40,242 nucleotides of DNA from contig WHSN01000015.1 in the NCBI GenBank assembly GCA_009380045.1, forward strand, positions 1 to 40,242, given 5' to 3'. Position 1 is the stretch's first letter. Each line of letters opens with the position of its first letter. Made by a program: the position numbers and the translations under genes. The stretch is from Luteitalea sp. (GTDB lineage: Bacteria > Acidobacteriota > Vicinamibacteria > Vicinamibacterales > CAVVIG01). Positions 24,467 to 33,434 of the stretch are shown here, one piece after another. The notes under the pieces were generated by a model. That model did no database searches and was not told where the DNA came from. It saw nothing but the letters and a program-made list of their open reading frames with translations.

Positions 24467-25108
24467 ATGACGTGTCCCCTTTGCGGCGTCCGAAACGCTC
24501 GCCGGAGCTGTCCCGCGATCGCACAACAGATCTGTGCCCTGTGCTGCGGCACCAAGCGGTTGTCGGAAATCCGTTGCCCCGACGATTGCGGCTATCTGCA
24601 GTCGGCACGGGAACATCCTGCCGCGGCGATCGTCCGCCGGCAGGCACGCGACTGGTCGCTCCTCATCGAAGGCGCGCGTGACTTGAGCGCCACGCAAACC
24701 GACCTGTTCCTGGTGCTCGCGACGTTTCTCGCCGACTACCAGCCGTCGGAGCTTCATATGCTGCTCGACGAAGACGTGACCGAGGCGGCCGGTTCGCTCG
24801 CCGCCACCTTCGAGACTTCGGCCCGCGGCGTCATCTACGAGCATCGGCCGGCCTCGCTGCCCGCCGAGCGGCTGGTCTCGGCCATCAAGCCGTTGCTTGC
24901 TGAGGCAGGGCCGCGTGGCGGATCCTCGTTCGAGCGGGACGCGGCGGTGGTGCTCCGGAAGCTCGAAGACGCAGCGGCGAGGATGAGGAACCTCGAACCG
25001 GCGAACCGCCGCTCATTTGTCGATCTCCTGCGGCGAGTCGTCCGGAAGCCGGGCGGCGAGCCGCCACCGGCCACCCAGACCGAGCCCACTCGCTTGATAC
25101 TGCCGTAA
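24467..25108 (+). CDS. Unknown protein with an eight-cysteine zinc-binding N-terminus
   Basis: 213 aa. The first 41 residues hold eight cysteines: MTCPLCGV, then RRSCPA, QICALCCGTKR and EIRCPDDCGYL. This pattern should bind one or two zinc ions. The remainder is helical, with no recognised domain, and ends in a proline/threonine-rich tail. The ATG follows a TACAAT by 9 nt, so the leader is very short. I know of no function for this family. The cysteine head suggests binding to nucleic acid or protein, but this is inference. Confidence 0.8.
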   Translation: MTCPLCGVRNARRSCPAIAQQICALCCGTKRLSEIRCPDDCGYLQSAREHPAAAIVRRQARDWSLLIEGARDLSATQTDLFLVLATFLADYQPSELHMLLDEDVTEAAGSLAATFETSARGVIYEHRPASLPAERLVSAIKPLLAEAGPRGGSSFERDAAVVLRKLEDAAARMRNLEPANRRSFVDLLRRVVRKPGGEPPPATQTEPTRLILP

Positions 25109-25193
25109 GTGCTGGTTATACTTACGGATTGGGCTATCGGGAAACCGGGTCGGTGATCATCCGAGCGTCGAGACACGTGATCGTTGGCTCTCA

Positions 25194-25273
25194 ATGACCC
25201 GATCACCAGATGACCCGATCACCCGATGACCCGATCACCGGATGACCCGATCACCCGATGACCCAATGACCAG
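25194..25273 (+). repeat. Five tandem copies of a 16-bp unit upstream of rpmB
   Basis: The unit ATGACCCGATCACCCG repeats five times in register (25194, 25210, 25226, 25242, 25258) with one to three changes per copy. Each unit is itself two related 8-bp halves. There are no spacers. The array ends 19 bp before the rpmB start codon and gives false upstream ATGs in the ORF track. The rest of the 25109-25292 gap shows nothing clear. Confidence 0.9.
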
Positions 25274-25292
25274 ATTCTCGAGAGGGCAGTCA

Positions 25293-25484
25293 ATGGCGAA
25301 GCGTTGCGAGATATGTGGAAAGACGCCGGTTGTCGGCCGGCAGGTGAGCCATGCGCACAACGTCAGCGCGCGTCGGTTCGAGCCGAACCTGCAATCGGTT
25401 CGCGCCGTGATCAACCGCGGGGTGAAGCGGATTCGCGTCTGCACCCGCTGTCTCCGCTCTCACAAGGTGGTCAAGGCCGCGTGA
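25293..25484 (+). CDS. rpmB: 50S ribosomal protein L28
   Basis: 63 aa. It begins MAKRCEICGKTPVVG and has a second pair in CTRCLRSHK; the two CxxC pairs make it the zinc-binding form of L28. The middle SHAHNVSARRFEPNLQ is the family signature. ATG at 25293 is used; the ORF-track start at 25242 lies in the tandem repeat. The stop overlaps the ridA start as GTGA. Confidence 0.95.
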   Translation: MAKRCEICGKTPVVGRQVSHAHNVSARRFEPNLQSVRAVINRGVKRIRVCTRCLRSHKVVKAA

Positions 25485-25861
25485 ACCAGGCGATTTCGAG
25501 TCCGGACGCGCCAACGGCCATCGGACCGTATTCGTCGGCGCTGCGCGCCGGTCAGCTGCTCTTCATCTCCGGCCAGGTGCCGTTCGACCCCGCCACCTCG
25601 GAAATGATCGACGGCGACATCGCCGCCCAAACCCGCCGCGTGCTGCAGAACATCGGCGCGCTGCTCGAAGCCGGCGGGCTGTCCTACGCGTCGGTCGTGC
25701 GGACCACCGTCTTTCTCGCCGACATGGACGACTTCGCCGCGATGAACGACGCCTACCGCACGTTCTTCGCCGAACCCTACCCCGCTCGTTCCACGGTCCA
25801 GGCGGCGCGGCTTCCGCGCGACGCCCGCATCGAGATCGACGTCATCGCCAGCTACGCGTAA
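25481..25861 (+). CDS. ridA: RidA-family enamine/imine deaminase
   Basis: 126 aa, typical. RidA hydrolyses reactive enamine and imine intermediates such as 2-aminoacrylate. Family features are the N-terminal PDAPTAIGPYSSALRAG, the ISGQVPFDP segment, and the C-terminal PARSTVQAARLPRDARIEID with the conserved arginine in PxRxxVxxxxLP. The GTG start lies in the rpmB stop. The pairing with rpmB is unusual functionally but tight. Confidence 0.93.
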   Translation: MNQAISSPDAPTAIGPYSSALRAGQLLFISGQVPFDPATSEMIDGDIAAQTRRVLQNIGALLEAGGLSYASVVRTTVFLADMDDFAAMNDAYRTFFAEPYPARSTVQAARLPRDARIEIDVIASYA

Positions 25862-26008
25862 CAGCGCGTGGTGCTGATTCGTCAGTTCTGGCGGCCACGA
25901 CGTTTGCCGCAGCGACCACAGCACGCAAATGTTTTTCCAAGCTGAATCGGCGAGGACAGTCCTTGCTAGAGCGGTTCGATCTGCCGTAGCAGTCTTTCAT
26001 CACGACGG

Positions 26009-26080
26009 CATTCACGAAGGAACACGAAGTTTCTTTGCCAAGAAGCTTCGGGATCCTCGTGGCCCTTCGAGGCTTCGTGA
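26009..26080. repeat. Inverted repeat after ridA and rel
   Basis: TCACGAAG near 26009 and CTTCGTGA near 26073 are inverted copies enclosing further CTTCG/CGAAG words. The region lies between convergent ridA and rel and may help end both transcripts. Otherwise 25862-26102 holds nothing recognised. Confidence 0.35.
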
Positions 26081-26102
26081 TACGCGCAATTGAAATCGGC
26101 AC

Positions 26103-28274
26103 CTAGCGCGCGGCCCGGGAAACGTCCAGCACGCCATTCACTCCCCGAAGCGACTTGATCACCTTGTCGAGATGCTTCACGTCGCTGATCTCCACGGTGA
26201 CATCGATCCGCGCCCGCTGGTCTCCGTCGTCGGTGCGCGCTTCCATGTTCTTGATGTTGGTGTTGATGTCGGCGATCTTCGCACTGACGGCTGCGAGCAC
26301 TCCCTTTCGGTCCTCCACCTCCATCGTCAGCTTCACGACGTAGCTGGCGGCGCCGGCACCGCCGACGCTCTTGTCCCACTCCACCTCGATGCGCCGCTCG
26401 GGGTCGTACATCAGGTTCACCACGTTCGGACAGGTCGCCGAATGCACTGACACACCCTTGCCGCGCGTGATGTAGCCGACGATCTTCTCGCCGCGAATCG
26501 GATTGCAGCACCTCGCCCGGAACACCAGCACGTCGTCGGACCCGCGAACCTTGATCTTCTCTTCGCCGCCGCCGAAAGCGCGGCGCACGGCCGACGTGAC
26601 GGCGTTCTCCGGAGCTTTTTCCCGAAGGCCTTCGGGCGGCGCGAGCTTCGACAGCAGTTGCCTGGGTGACAGGGTGCCGTAGCCCATCTGCGCGAACAGG
26701 TCTTCCGGGGTTTTCGCGCCCGCGTCCGCCATCGCCTTCGCGAACGCGTCCGAGTCGACGATGCCTTTGGGATTCTCCAGGTCGTAGCGCCGCAGCTCTT
26801 TCTCGAACACCTTGCGGCCGACGTCGATCGCCCGCGTGCGTTCCTGGAGGCGAATGAGATGCTTGATTTCGTAGCGCGCGTGAGCGGTGACGACAAAGTT
26901 CAGCCAGTCGCGGCTCGGCTTGTGACCCGACTGCGTGATGATCTCCACGATGTCGCCGTTCTTCAGGTGAGCGCGCAGGGGCACCATCTTGCCGTTGACG
27001 CGGGCGCCCATGCACTGATGTCCGACATCGGTGTGGATCGAATAGGCGAAGTCGATTGGCGTTGCGCCGCGGGGAAATGCCTTCACCTGCCCCTTGGGCG
27101 TGAAGGTGTAGACCTCCTCCGGATAGAGGTCGACCTTGAGGTGCTGGATGAACTCCTGCGGGTCGCGGACCTCCTGCTGATACTCGAGGAGCTGGCGCAT
27201 CCACTGGAAGTAGCGCTCGTCCTTCTGGCCGCCGACGCGACCCTCTTTGTACTTCCAGTGCGCGGCGACGCCTTCCTCCGCCATGCGGTGCATTTCCATG
27301 GTGCGAATCTGCACCTCGAACGGCATGCCGTGCTCGCTGACGACCGAGGTGTGCAGCGACTGGTATCCGTTGGGACGCGGCATGGCGATGAAATCCTTGA
27401 TCCGGCCCGGCACCGGCGACCAGGTTTGATGGATGATCCCGAGCGCCGCGTAACAGTCCTTGACGCTGCTGGTAATGATGCGGAGCGCGATGAAGTCGTA
27501 GACCTGATCGAGATCGATCCGCTGCTTCTTCAGCTTCTGATGGATGCTCCAGAGACGCTTGATTCGTCCGTCGATCTCGATCACCGGCACCGATGCCTCG
27601 CCCAGCTTGGTCGCGACATTCGCCTTCAACTGCTCGATCAGCCCTTCGGTGGCGCGGCGGCGCGCGTCGACCCTCCCGCGCAGCATCTCGTAGGGCTGGG
27701 GCTCCAGGTAGCGGAACGACAGCTCCTCGAGCTCGTTCTTCACCTTGCTCATCCCGAGCCGGTTGGCGATCGGCGCGTATATGTCACGGGTCTCCTGCGC
27801 CACCGCGATGCGCTTGTCCTCCGGCATATGGTTGAGCGTCCGCATGTTGTGGAGCCGATCGGCGAGCTTCACCAGAATCACCCGGATGTCGTCGACCATC
27901 GCGAGCAGCATCTTGCGGAAGTTCTCGGCCTGGCGCTCCTCGCTCGACGAGAACGGAATGGCGCCAATCTTGGTGACGCCTTCGACCACGTGGGCGACCT
28001 CCGGACCGAAGAGCTCGCGGATGCGCTCGATGGTCGTCAGCGTGTCCTCGACCACGTCGTGGAGCAGCCCGGCGGCAACCGCGACCGCGTCCAGCTTCAT
28101 GTCGGCCAGGAAATCGGCGACCGCCAGGGGATGAATCAGGTAGGGCTCGCCAGAATGGCGCACCTGTCCCTTGTGCTCGAAGGCGGAGAAGACATAGGCC
28201 CGCCGGAGCAGCTCGACGTCAGCGTCCGGACTGTAGGTCCGGACTTTTTCGAGCAGGTCCTCGAAGCGAATCAT
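26103..28274 (-). CDS. rel: Bifunctional (p)ppGpp synthetase/hydrolase
   Basis: 723 aa with the full Rel/SpoT layout. The HD hydrolase domain includes GEPYLIHPLAVA and LLHDVVEDT (HDxxED) near residues 70-78. The synthetase domain has DFIALRII and the RxKD form GRIKDFIAMPRPNGYQSLHT, which marks bifunctional enzymes rather than RelA (ExDD). TGS (about 385-445, EVYTFTPKGQVKAFPRGATP), a zinc-finger-like helical part with RCCNPI, and a C-terminal ACT domain follow. It controls the stringent response. It is divergent from the TPR lipoprotein gene. Confidence 0.95.
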   Translation of the reverse strand: MIRFEDLLEKVRTYSPDADVELLRRAYVFSAFEHKGQVRHSGEPYLIHPLAVADFLADMKLDAVAVAAGLLHDVVEDTLTTIERIRELFGPEVAHVVEGVTKIGAIPFSSSEERQAENFRKMLLAMVDDIRVILVKLADRLHNMRTLNHMPEDKRIAVAQETRDIYAPIANRLGMSKVKNELEELSFRYLEPQPYEMLRGRVDARRRATEGLIEQLKANVATKLGEASVPVIEIDGRIKRLWSIHQKLKKQRIDLDQVYDFIALRIITSSVKDCYAALGIIHQTWSPVPGRIKDFIAMPRPNGYQSLHTSVVSEHGMPFEVQIRTMEMHRMAEEGVAAHWKYKEGRVGGQKDERYFQWMRQLLEYQQEVRDPQEFIQHLKVDLYPEEVYTFTPKGQVKAFPRGATPIDFAYSIHTDVGHQCMGARVNGKMVPLRAHLKNGDIVEIITQSGHKPSRDWLNFVVTAHARYEIKHLIRLQERTRAIDVGRKVFEKELRRYDLENPKGIVDSDAFAKAMADAGAKTPEDLFAQMGYGTLSPRQLLSKLAPPEGLREKAPENAVTSAVRRAFGGGEEKIKVRGSDDVLVFRARCCNPIRGEKIVGYITRGKGVSVHSATCPNVVNLMYDPERRIEVEWDKSVGGAGAASYVVKLTMEVEDRKGVLAAVSAKIADINTNIKNMEARTDDGDQRARIDVTVEISDVKHLDKVIKSLRGVNGVLDVSRAAR

Positions 28275-28353
28275 GAATACCGGTGTCTAACTATTTTCAG
28301 GTGAACTGTGGCAAAAGGCTATCGAAAGCGGCGGGCGGGGCCCATCGACCACC

Positions 28354-28383
28354 TTGACTTACGTTTTTTTGCTTCACTATACT
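28354..28383 (+). promoter_or_regulatory. Promoter of the TPR lipoprotein gene
   Basis: TTGACT (28354-28359) and TATACT (28378-28383) are separated by 18 bp, a good housekeeping sigma-factor match. The predicted transcript start near 28390 excludes the ORF-track start at 28308. Confidence 0.75.
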
Positions 28384-28463
28384 GGCCCGGTTTCGCCCAC
28401 GGCAATTCTCCTCGTCAAGCAGGGAACATCCGGATGAAGAATTACGGCAACAAAGGGGGCTCA

Positions 28464-29435
28464 ATGCGTGCTATGTCGGGAGCGTCGCTCGCGCTGATTG
28501 CGATGCTGACCCTGGGAACGATCGTTTCGTCGGCCTGCTCGCAAGTGGGAGTGGTCCAGGCGAGGAGGGCGTTCAAGCAGGCCAACATGGAATATCAGGC
28601 GCAGAATTATCCAAGGGCGGCCGAGCTGTATGAGGAAGCGCTCCAGAGCGACCCCAACCTGGTTGAAGCGTACTTCTACTTGGGCAACAGTTACGACAAC
28701 CAGTGGAAGCCGAGCCGCAGGGGCGAACCGGAAAACGACGCTCTGATGGACAAGGCCGTGGAAAACTACCAGACGGCGGCCGAGAAGCTCGCCACGGCGA
28801 CTGACGAGGTGCAGCAGACGCTCGGCAAGCGCTCGCTCGAATACCTGCAGGCCGCCTACGGCGCCGACAAGCTCAACGACCCGGCCAAGGCTGAGCCGAT
28901 CGTTCAAAGGATGATCCAGCTCGAGCCGGGCGAGCCGAGCAATTACTTCGTGCTGGCCAAGATCTACGAGGACGCCGGTGCCTATCCCGAATCTGAGGAA
29001 ATGCTCATCAATGCCAGGGAAGTGAAACCGAACGATCCGGCCGTCTACATGACGCTGGCGGGCTTCTACAACCGCCAAGGGGAGTTCGAGAAGACAATCG
29101 AAGCCCTCGAAGAGCGGGCGAAGGTCGAGCCCAACAACCCTGAGGCTTTCCAGACCATCGCTGCCTACTATTGGGACGAGACCCGCGGCGACGCGGCCCT
29201 GAACGACGAGCAGAAGCGCGACTATCTGCAGAAAGGGCTCGAAGCGGTCGATCATGCCCTGCAGATCAGGGCCGACTACGTGGAGGCCCTCACCTTCAAG
29301 GGTCTGCTGCTCAGGCTGCAGGCGAACCTCGAAAAGGATCCCGCCAGGCAGCAGGCTCTCATCAAGGAAGCAGTCGGCTTGAGCGACAGGGCAAACGACC
29401 TGCGCAAGCAGAAAACCGCCGGGACGAGCGACTAG
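28464..29435 (+). CDS. TPR-repeat lipoprotein
   Basis: 323 aa. A short basic N-terminus and hydrophobic stretch end in TIVSSAC, a lipobox with cysteine at about residue 25, so the protein is probably a lipoprotein processed by Lgt and LspA. The mature part is a row of tetratricopeptide repeats, for example MEYQAQNYPRAAELYEEAL and IYEDAGAYPESEEMLINA. Such proteins act as protein-binding scaffolds in the periplasm. ATG at 28464 is preferred for its AGGGGG site 5 nt upstream; ATG at 28434 is possible. It precedes the TonB-dependent receptor but ends in its own terminator. Confidence 0.85.
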   Translation: MRAMSGASLALIAMLTLGTIVSSACSQVGVVQARRAFKQANMEYQAQNYPRAAELYEEALQSDPNLVEAYFYLGNSYDNQWKPSRRGEPENDALMDKAVENYQTAAEKLATATDEVQQTLGKRSLEYLQAAYGADKLNDPAKAEPIVQRMIQLEPGEPSNYFVLAKIYEDAGAYPESEEMLINAREVKPNDPAVYMTLAGFYNRQGEFEKTIEALEERAKVEPNNPEAFQTIAAYYWDETRGDAALNDEQKRDYLQKGLEAVDHALQIRADYVEALTFKGLLLRLQANLEKDPARQQALIKEAVGLSDRANDLRKQKTAGTSD

Positions 29436-29475
29436 TCGCCAAACTTCGTCACTCTGCTTCGGATTATTGGATTCA

Positions 29476-29509
29476 GGCCGCCGGGCACCTAGCCCGGCGG
29501 CCTTTTTTT
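29476..29509 (+). terminator. Intrinsic terminator after the TPR lipoprotein gene
   Basis: An 11-bp GC-rich stem (29476-29486 with 29492-29502) and a five-base loop are followed by seven T. It is a textbook intrinsic terminator, 41 bp after the stop codon. Confidence 0.93.
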
Positions 29510-29531
29510 CGGAGCCGACACACGGCGAGGG

Positions 29532-29569
29532 TACAATTGGGTTCTTCCGAACCTCAACTATTTCAGGAG
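29532..29569 (+). promoter_or_regulatory. -10 element and ribosome binding site of the receptor gene
   Basis: TACAAT (29532-29537) could be the -10; no convincing -35 is seen. AGGAG (29565-29569) lies 7 nt before the ATG at 29577 and supports that start. Confidence 0.5.
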
Positions 29570-29576
29570 ATCGGCC

Positions 29577-32500
29577 ATGAACTGCACGAAGGCGTCGCGC
29601 GCGTTGTGTGCGATCGCGATTGTATTGGGCGGGCTGCTTGCTGTTTCACGTCCAGCTGCCGCTCAGACGACCGGCACCTTGACGGGGGCGGTCAGCGATT
29701 CGACTGGTGGCGTGCTGCCGGGCGCGAGCGTCGTGGCGGTACACACCCCCACCAACACGCGCTACGAAGCCGTGACCGATGCCGCAGGGAACTTCGAGTT
29801 CCCGAACGTGCGCGTCGGCGGGCCCTACTCAGTCACGGCGACCCTGGCGGGCTTCAGAGAGCTGTCCCAGGACCAGATCTTCGTCAATCTCGGGACCGCT
29901 GCCCTCATCCGCTTTCAACTCCAGGTTCAGACTGTTTCCGAAACCGTTACGGTCTTCGCGCAGGTGAACCCAATCATCAATCCGGATCGGACCGGCGCGA
30001 GCGCCACCCTGTACCGCGAAACGATGGAAACGCTGCCGTCTCTCGGCCGGGGTCTCAACGACTTCGCCCGTCTCAACCCGTACTTCCAGACCGACGCCGG
30101 CCGCGGCGGCCTGGTTGTGGTCGGCAAGAACTATCGCTACAACGCCATTCAGATCGACGGCGCCGTCAACAACGACCTGTTCGGCCTGTCCTCGACCGGC
30201 GCACCGGGCGGCCAGGCGGGCACCAACCAGATCAGCCTCGATGCCATCGACGAGATTCAGCTGGTGGTGGCGCCGTTCGACATCCGGCTGGGCGGCTTCA
30301 CCGGCGGTGGCATCAACGCCGTCACCCGTAGCGGCACCAACGCGTTTCATGGCACCGGTTACTATCTCTTCCGCAACAACTCGCTGGTCGGCGACGGCCC
30401 GCTCGAACGTCCGCTCGCGGACTTCACGAACAAGCAGTATGGCGGCAGCCTCGGAGGTCCCGTCGTCAGGGATCGCTTCTTCTTTTTCGCCACGGGAGAG
30501 CAGACGAAGCGCTCGCAGCCGTCCGGCTTTTCGGCGACCGGCGCCTCGGGCGTGAACTTCGGTCATCGCGCCGAGATCCAGCGCGTGACCGACATCCTGC
30601 GGAGCCGTTATGGGTTCGACGCCGGCGGGTTTGACGAGGTCACCTACAATCGCGACGGCGACAAGATCTTCGGCCGCGCCGACTTCAACATCAGCACCGG
30701 ACACCAGCTCACCGCGCGCCATAGCTGGGTGAAAGGCCGCGACCAGCAGTTCGGCTCCCTGAGCGCCCTGGTCTACAGCCTCCCGAATACGCTCTACGGC
30801 ATCACCAACAAGACCAACTCGAGCGTCGTGCAGTTGAACAGCAGCTTTGGCTCGAAGTTCAACGAGTTCCGCGTCGTCTACACCCGCATCCGGGACTTCC
30901 GTGACGTTCCGGTCGAGTTCCCGACGGTGCAGGTGTTCTTCCCGGACAACACCTCGGTGTTTGCAGGGACCGAGCGCTCGTCGCACGCCAACAGCCTCGA
31001 TCAGGACAGCTTCGAGCTGACCAACGACTTTACCTTTTACCAGGGCAAGCACGCGATTACGATCGGCACCCACAACGAGTTCTTCAAGTTCGCCAATCTC
31101 TTCACCCAGCAGCTCTACGGCGAATACATCTTCAACAGCGTCGACCTGTTTGAGCAGGGCGTGGCACAGCAGTACACCCGCAACTTCTCCCGGACCAGCG
31201 ACCCGCTCGAGCAGGCCAGGTTCAGCGTCAAGCAATGGGGCTTCTATGTCGGCGATCGATACCGCGTGAAATCGAACCTCACGCTCACGCTCGGCGCACG
31301 AGTCGACTTGCCGCGCTTCGGCGACACGCCGCTGACCAACCCGCGCACGGCGGATCTGTTCGGACTCAGAACCGATGAGGTTCCGGGCCCGACTCAATTC
31401 TCGCCGCGACTTGGCTTCAACTGGGACCTGCTGAACGATTCGAAACACCAGGTGCGAGGCGGTCTCGGCGTCTTCACCGGGCGCACGCCCTATGTGTGGC
31501 TCTCGAACAACTACTCCGGCACCGGCATCCAGTTCGCCCGATTGAGCCTCTCGCGCAACGCGGCCAACCGGATTCCATTCAACCCCGACCCCAACAATCA
31601 ACCGACGCAGATCGGGAGCGCGACCGGCGCTGCCAGCAACGAGTACAACCTGGTCGATCCCGACTTCGAGTTCCCGGCAGTGCTGCGCTACAACATCGCC
31701 TACGATCACGACCTCGGCGTTCTCGGTCTGATCGCGAGCGCAGAAGTCCTCTACGCTGACACCCTCCAGGAAATTCTCTATCAGAACGTCAACCTGAGAC
31801 CGACCGGCGCCTCGGCGTTCGACGCCCGACCGACGTTCACCCGCGTCGATCCGGCCACGGGCGCGGCGTACCTGCTGACCAACACCACCGAAGGCACGTC
31901 GTGGACGTTCAACACGAAAGTCGAACGGCCGTTCCGCAGCGGCATCTACGGCAGCGCATCGTACCTCTACAACGATGCGACGTCGGTGAACGACGGCACC
32001 TCGAGCACCGCAGCGTCGCAGTTCGGCAACAATCCGGTTCCTGGCGATCCGAACGATCCGCCGGTCACGCTCTCGAACTACGCCACAGGCCATCGGGTGA
32101 ACCTGACCGCGTCCTACACCCATACGTTGTTCCGCGGCATCGACACCACCATCTCGTTCTTCTACAACGGCCAGAGCGGTCAGCCGTTCAAGTACATCTT
32201 CGCCTCCGGGAACGACATCAACGGGGATGTATCCGTCGGCACGGGCTCGGCCGTCAACGACCTGCTCTACGTGCCGGCTAACGCCAACGAAGTGGTTGTC
32301 ACCGGTGGCACGTGGGAACAACTCAACGCCTTCATCGAGGGCGATTCCGGCCTCAGTAAATACCGCGGCCAAATCGTCGAGCGGAATGCGACCCGCCTGC
32401 CCTGGCGCAATGCCGTCGACTTCCGGCTGGCGTTCGGCGTCCCGGTCGGCCGGACCAAAGTCGAGCTGATCGCCGACGTGCAGAATTTTCTGAACATGTT

Positions 32501-32687
32501 CGACAACACCGCCGGCCGGGTGGAAGAGGAGTTCTTCCCAGGTGTTGCACCGATTCGGTTGGCCGGTATGCAGGACGGGAAGCCGGTGTACAATCTGCTG
32601 TTCACGAGCCCGACGTTCACCAAGGGCAGTTATGTGGACCTGTCATCGCGGTGGCAGGCGCAACTGGGAGCGCGGTTCCGCTTCTAA
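29577..32687 (+). CDS. TonB-dependent receptor, Oar-like, with carboxypeptidase-regulatory domain
   Basis: 1036 aa outer-membrane protein. A signal peptide ends near AAAQTTG (residue 30). Residues about 32-115 form a carboxypeptidase-regulatory-like Ig fold (TGAVSDSTGGVLPGASVV). A plug domain follows, with the GGINAVTRSGTN segment, then a large beta barrel ending in LGARFRF with a terminal aromatic residue as expected for BAM insertion. This architecture is expanded in Acidobacteriota and Bacteroidota and imports or binds large substrates using TonB energy. The substrate is not readable. A TonB-ExbB-ExbD set lies 1 kb downstream on the other strand. Confidence 0.92.
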   Translation: MNCTKASRALCAIAIVLGGLLAVSRPAAAQTTGTLTGAVSDSTGGVLPGASVVAVHTPTNTRYEAVTDAAGNFEFPNVRVGGPYSVTATLAGFRELSQDQIFVNLGTAALIRFQLQVQTVSETVTVFAQVNPIINPDRTGASATLYRETMETLPSLGRGLNDFARLNPYFQTDAGRGGLVVVGKNYRYNAIQIDGAVNNDLFGLSSTGAPGGQAGTNQISLDAIDEIQLVVAPFDIRLGGFTGGGINAVTRSGTNAFHGTGYYLFRNNSLVGDGPLERPLADFTNKQYGGSLGGPVVRDRFFFFATGEQTKRSQPSGFSATGASGVNFGHRAEIQRVTDILRSRYGFDAGGFDEVTYNRDGDKIFGRADFNISTGHQLTARHSWVKGRDQQFGSLSALVYSLPNTLYGITNKTNSSVVQLNSSFGSKFNEFRVVYTRIRDFRDVPVEFPTVQVFFPDNTSVFAGTERSSHANSLDQDSFELTNDFTFYQGKHAITIGTHNEFFKFANLFTQQLYGEYIFNSVDLFEQGVAQQYTRNFSRTSDPLEQARFSVKQWGFYVGDRYRVKSNLTLTLGARVDLPRFGDTPLTNPRTADLFGLRTDEVPGPTQFSPRLGFNWDLLNDSKHQVRGGLGVFTGRTPYVWLSNNYSGTGIQFARLSLSRNAANRIPFNPDPNNQPTQIGSATGAASNEYNLVDPDFEFPAVLRYNIAYDHDLGVLGLIASAEVLYADTLQEILYQNVNLRPTGASAFDARPTFTRVDPATGAAYLLTNTTEGTSWTFNTKVERPFRSGIYGSASYLYNDATSVNDGTSSTAASQFGNNPVPGDPNDPPVTLSNYATGHRVNLTASYTHTLFRGIDTTISFFYNGQSGQPFKYIFASGNDINGDVSVGTGSAVNDLLYVPANANEVVVTGGTWEQLNAFIEGDSGLSKYRGQIVERNATRLPWRNAVDFRLAFGVPVGRTKVELIADVQNFLNMFDNTAGRVEEEFFPGVAPIRLAGMQDGKPVYNLLFTSPTFTKGSYVDLSSRWQAQLGARFRF

Positions 32688-32716
32688 AGCGCATTTCACC
32701 ACCGTGACAGTCTCTC

Positions 32717-32749
32717 GCCTGGGGCAAGCCATTGCCCCGGGCTTTTTTT
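32717..32749 (+). terminator. Intrinsic terminator after the receptor gene
   Basis: GCCTGGGGCAA (32717-32727) pairs with TTGCCCCGGGC (32732-32742) with one G-U pair, followed by seven T. Confidence 0.92.
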
Positions 32750-32768
32750 CTGCCTCGGCCTCCGGATC

Positions 32769-33326
32769 ATGACGCCAGAAATCGAGGGTTACCTCGACCA
32801 GTTGCTCTCCATCACGCAGGACCTTCCAGGCGTTGTCGCGGATCTGACCGACGAGCAGTTCAACTGGCAGCGTTCTCCCGGCAGTTGGTCGATTGCGCAG
32901 TGCCTCGATCATCTCAATCTCACCGCCGCGCGATTCCTTCCGGCGATGGATGCGGCGATCGCCGAGGCTCGCCGGAAGGAGATGCTCAGTCCGGGTCCGT
33001 TCAGTTACCCGCTGTTGGAGCGCTGGTTCGTGCGATCGCAGGAGCCGCCGCCGAAGATCCGCGCCCGGGCGCTCAAGCGATTCGTGCCCCGGGCCAGCCT
33101 TTCGATCGGCGAGGTGGTTCCACAGTTCATCGACTGGCAGGAACGGATCGGCGACAGGCTGCGGCGGGCGGACGGGGTTGACCTGCAGCGGGCGAAGCAC
33201 CGGTCTCCGGTCATGGCGCTGTTTACCTGGCGCCTGGGAACGATATTCGCGCTGACGCTTGCGCATGAACGCCGGCACCTCTGGCAGGCGCGGCAGGTCC
33301 GCATCGATCCGAGATTTCCGCGCTGA
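32769..33326 (+). CDS. DinB-fold family protein
   Basis: 185 aa. The DinB/YfiT four-helix fold is suggested by GSWSIAQCLDHLN, which carries the first metal histidine, and by the C-terminal HERRHLWQARQV, with the HxxxH pair. Members are metal-dependent thiol transferases or of unknown role. The gene begins 19 bp after the receptor terminator. No ribosome binding site is obvious. Confidence 0.85.
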   Translation: MTPEIEGYLDQLLSITQDLPGVVADLTDEQFNWQRSPGSWSIAQCLDHLNLTAARFLPAMDAAIAEARRKEMLSPGPFSYPLLERWFVRSQEPPPKIRARALKRFVPRASLSIGEVVPQFIDWQERIGDRLRRADGVDLQRAKHRSPVMALFTWRLGTIFALTLAHERRHLWQARQVRIDPRFPR

Positions 33327-33380
33327 AGCCTGCGTGCCGGGAACTGGCGGCCTGCGACTGGCGGCGCCAGTCTTCAAATG

Positions 33381-33410
33381 AAAACGGCCGCCTCTCGGCG
33401 GCCGTTTTTT
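33381..33410. terminator. Bidirectional intrinsic terminator
   Basis: AAAACGGCCGCC and GGCGGCCGTTTTTT form a symmetrical stem with loop TCTC. T-runs occur on both strands, so it can end both the DinB transcript and the TonB-ExbB-ExbD operon. Confidence 0.93.
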
Positions 33411-33434
33411 CGTTCAGCGAACGGTGAGGTGAGG

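Noticed and set aside
25194-25273. Possible CRISPR array
   Set aside because: The units are contiguous with no spacers and no cas genes are nearby; it is a simple tandem repeat.
26859-28304. 481-aa plus-strand ORF opposite rel
   Set aside because: Antisense shadow of the Rel coding sequence.
29829-32372. 847-aa minus-strand ORF opposite the TonB-dependent receptor
   Set aside because: No recognisable domain; it is the antisense shadow of a well-supported receptor gene, common at this GC content.
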